Below are positions 6,123 through 6,698 of a stretch of 6,698 nt of DNA, one piece after another. Source of the stretch: Tannerella sp. (lineage in GTDB: Bacteria; Bacteroidota; Bacteroidia; Bacteroidales; Tannerellaceae). Made by a program: the position numbers and the translations under genes. Location of the stretch: contig JAITNE010000086.1 in the NCBI GenBank assembly GCA_031290635.1, positions 1 to 6,698 on the forward strand, in the 5' to 3' direction. The first letter of the stretch is position 1; every line of letters begins with the position of its first letter. The notes under the pieces are model-generated. The model was not told the DNA's origin and made no database searches. It saw only the letters and a list, made by a program, of their open reading frames with translations.

Positions 6123-6698
6123 ATGATGACACAACAGTCAAAACATCGTACAATAACAAACTCCGTAATCGACCTCTTTTCGGCCGACCGGTTTGTATTG
6201 GCTTCCGAAAACTACTCTCAAGGAGAGAACGAAGTGAAGGAATCAAAGATCTCATGGCGAACGCTACCCTGCAAACTACTTGCAGTGTGTGTAATATGCT
6301 GCGTATCATGCAATCGTCATCCACGGCTGATTGCTGATGACGAAAAACTTATCGAAATAACGGCGCTCTCGTCTAACGATACAGTGATTACCCGTTTTTC
6401 CCCCGGCGCAAACGATATTAAATACGGGTTTGAAGGCTGATGTGTGGTGAAAATCGCCAACATTTATCATCTGATTACTGCCGAAATGGCGGGCGACCCC
6501 AATTGTGTCAATATGCGGCTGGGACATTGGCATTCGAAGGATGGCAACGATTGGCAACGGGTGGGAACTATTCGCAAATCGGACGGCGATTTTACAGGAA
6601 CATCACAACGCTCGTCGGTATGGGGACCGATGGTGGTTTTCAATGAAGAAGACAAGCGTTGGCATCTGGTTTATACCTGCTACAAAGGGAAACCGGAC
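6123..6698 (+). pseudogene. Glycosidase-like lipoprotein (GH43-like beta-propeller) split by in-frame TGA; runs off window
   Basis: From ATG 6123 the frame encodes 105 residues to a TGA at 6438-6440, then continues open in the same frame to the window end. The joined text reads across the stop as SPGANDIKYGFEG, stop, CVVKIANIYHLITAEMAGDP, then NMRLGHWHSKDGNDWQRVGT, GDFTGTSQRSSVWGPMVVF and DKRWHLVYTCYKGKPD. Repeated W/D-rich propeller blades of this kind mark secreted Bacteroidota proteins of the five-bladed GH43-like superfamily, acting on plant or host glycans. Family members I recall have GFEGG here, so GGA to TGA (one transversion) is the simplest explanation. A lipoprotein signal (KLLAVCVICCVSC) lies at about residues 52-64, oddly far from ATG 6123. 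GTG at 6234, with AAGGAG at 6220-6225, would give a normal 26-residue signal and may be the true start. Restart at GTG 6444 or 6447 would lack a signal. Substrate cannot be judged because the C-terminus is missing. Confidence 0.7.

Noticed and set aside
6438..6460. Selenocysteine insertion at the TGA
   Set aside because: The only hairpin just after it (GGTG with CGCC, 4 bp with one wobble pair) is too small for a bacterial SECIS element, and the position appears to be Gly in relatives rather than a redox Cys.
6440..6646. 68-residue ORF starting at the ATG that overlaps the TGA (TGATG)
   Set aside because: Its translation is unlike any propeller blade, while the original frame after the TGA gives clear GH43-like sequence; it is an out-of-frame shadow.

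Overview
The window looks like chromosomal DNA from a Bacteroidota bacterium, most likely order Bacteroidales. The reasons are the -7 promoter elements of the form TAnnTTTG, AT-rich leaders without a clear Shine-Dalgarno, and a gene set (giant lipoprotein alpha-2-macroglobulin, LolA/LolB-like/hotdog dehydratase trio, GH43-like sugar-active lipoprotein) typical of that group. Three of the encoded proteins begin with lipoprotein signal peptides. The taxonomic placement is inferred from these signals, not from a marker gene.

Layout. (1) Positions 1-4178, minus strand: one uninterrupted reading frame of about 1392 residues. It is the N-terminal two thirds or so of an alpha-2-macroglobulin-family lipoprotein and runs off the left edge of the window. 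All plus-strand ORFs over this stretch are shadows. (2) Positions 4179-4265: a short divergent promoter region with back-to-back -7 elements. (3) Positions 4266-5939, plus strand: a tight three-gene operon. It holds lolA (periplasmic lipoprotein carrier), a small LolB/DUF4292-like lipoprotein, and a FabZ/ApeI-like hotdog 3-hydroxyacyl-ACP dehydratase. The trio resembles part of the aryl-polyene/flexirubin-type outer-membrane pigment clusters of Bacteroidota, but no ketosynthase, ACP or acyltransferase lies in the window. (4) Positions 5940-6046: a short intergenic stretch with no convincing gene or terminator; an irregular 9-10 bp repeat overlaps its left edge. (5) Positions 6047-6698, plus strand: a strong Bacteroidetes promoter, then a lipoprotein glycosidase-like gene (five-bladed beta-propeller, GH43-like) whose otherwise continuous frame is cut by a TGA at 6438-6440. 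It runs off the right edge.

How they fit: the macroglobulin is expected to act in the periplasm, trapping proteases or guarding the envelope. The lolA operon probably carries lipid or lipoprotein cargo to the outer membrane and modifies an acyl chain. The last gene belongs to glycan use and is probably inactivated.

Most notable points: the in-frame TGA in the glycosidase-like gene; two separate coding tandem duplications with the same 21-bp (7-residue) period in unrelated genes; the Gln in place of the usual FabZ catalytic Glu; and the stand-alone, promoter-led lolA trio. I saw no rRNA, tRNA, CRISPR array, insertion sequence or phage gene. I found no clear evidence for a wholly new system.
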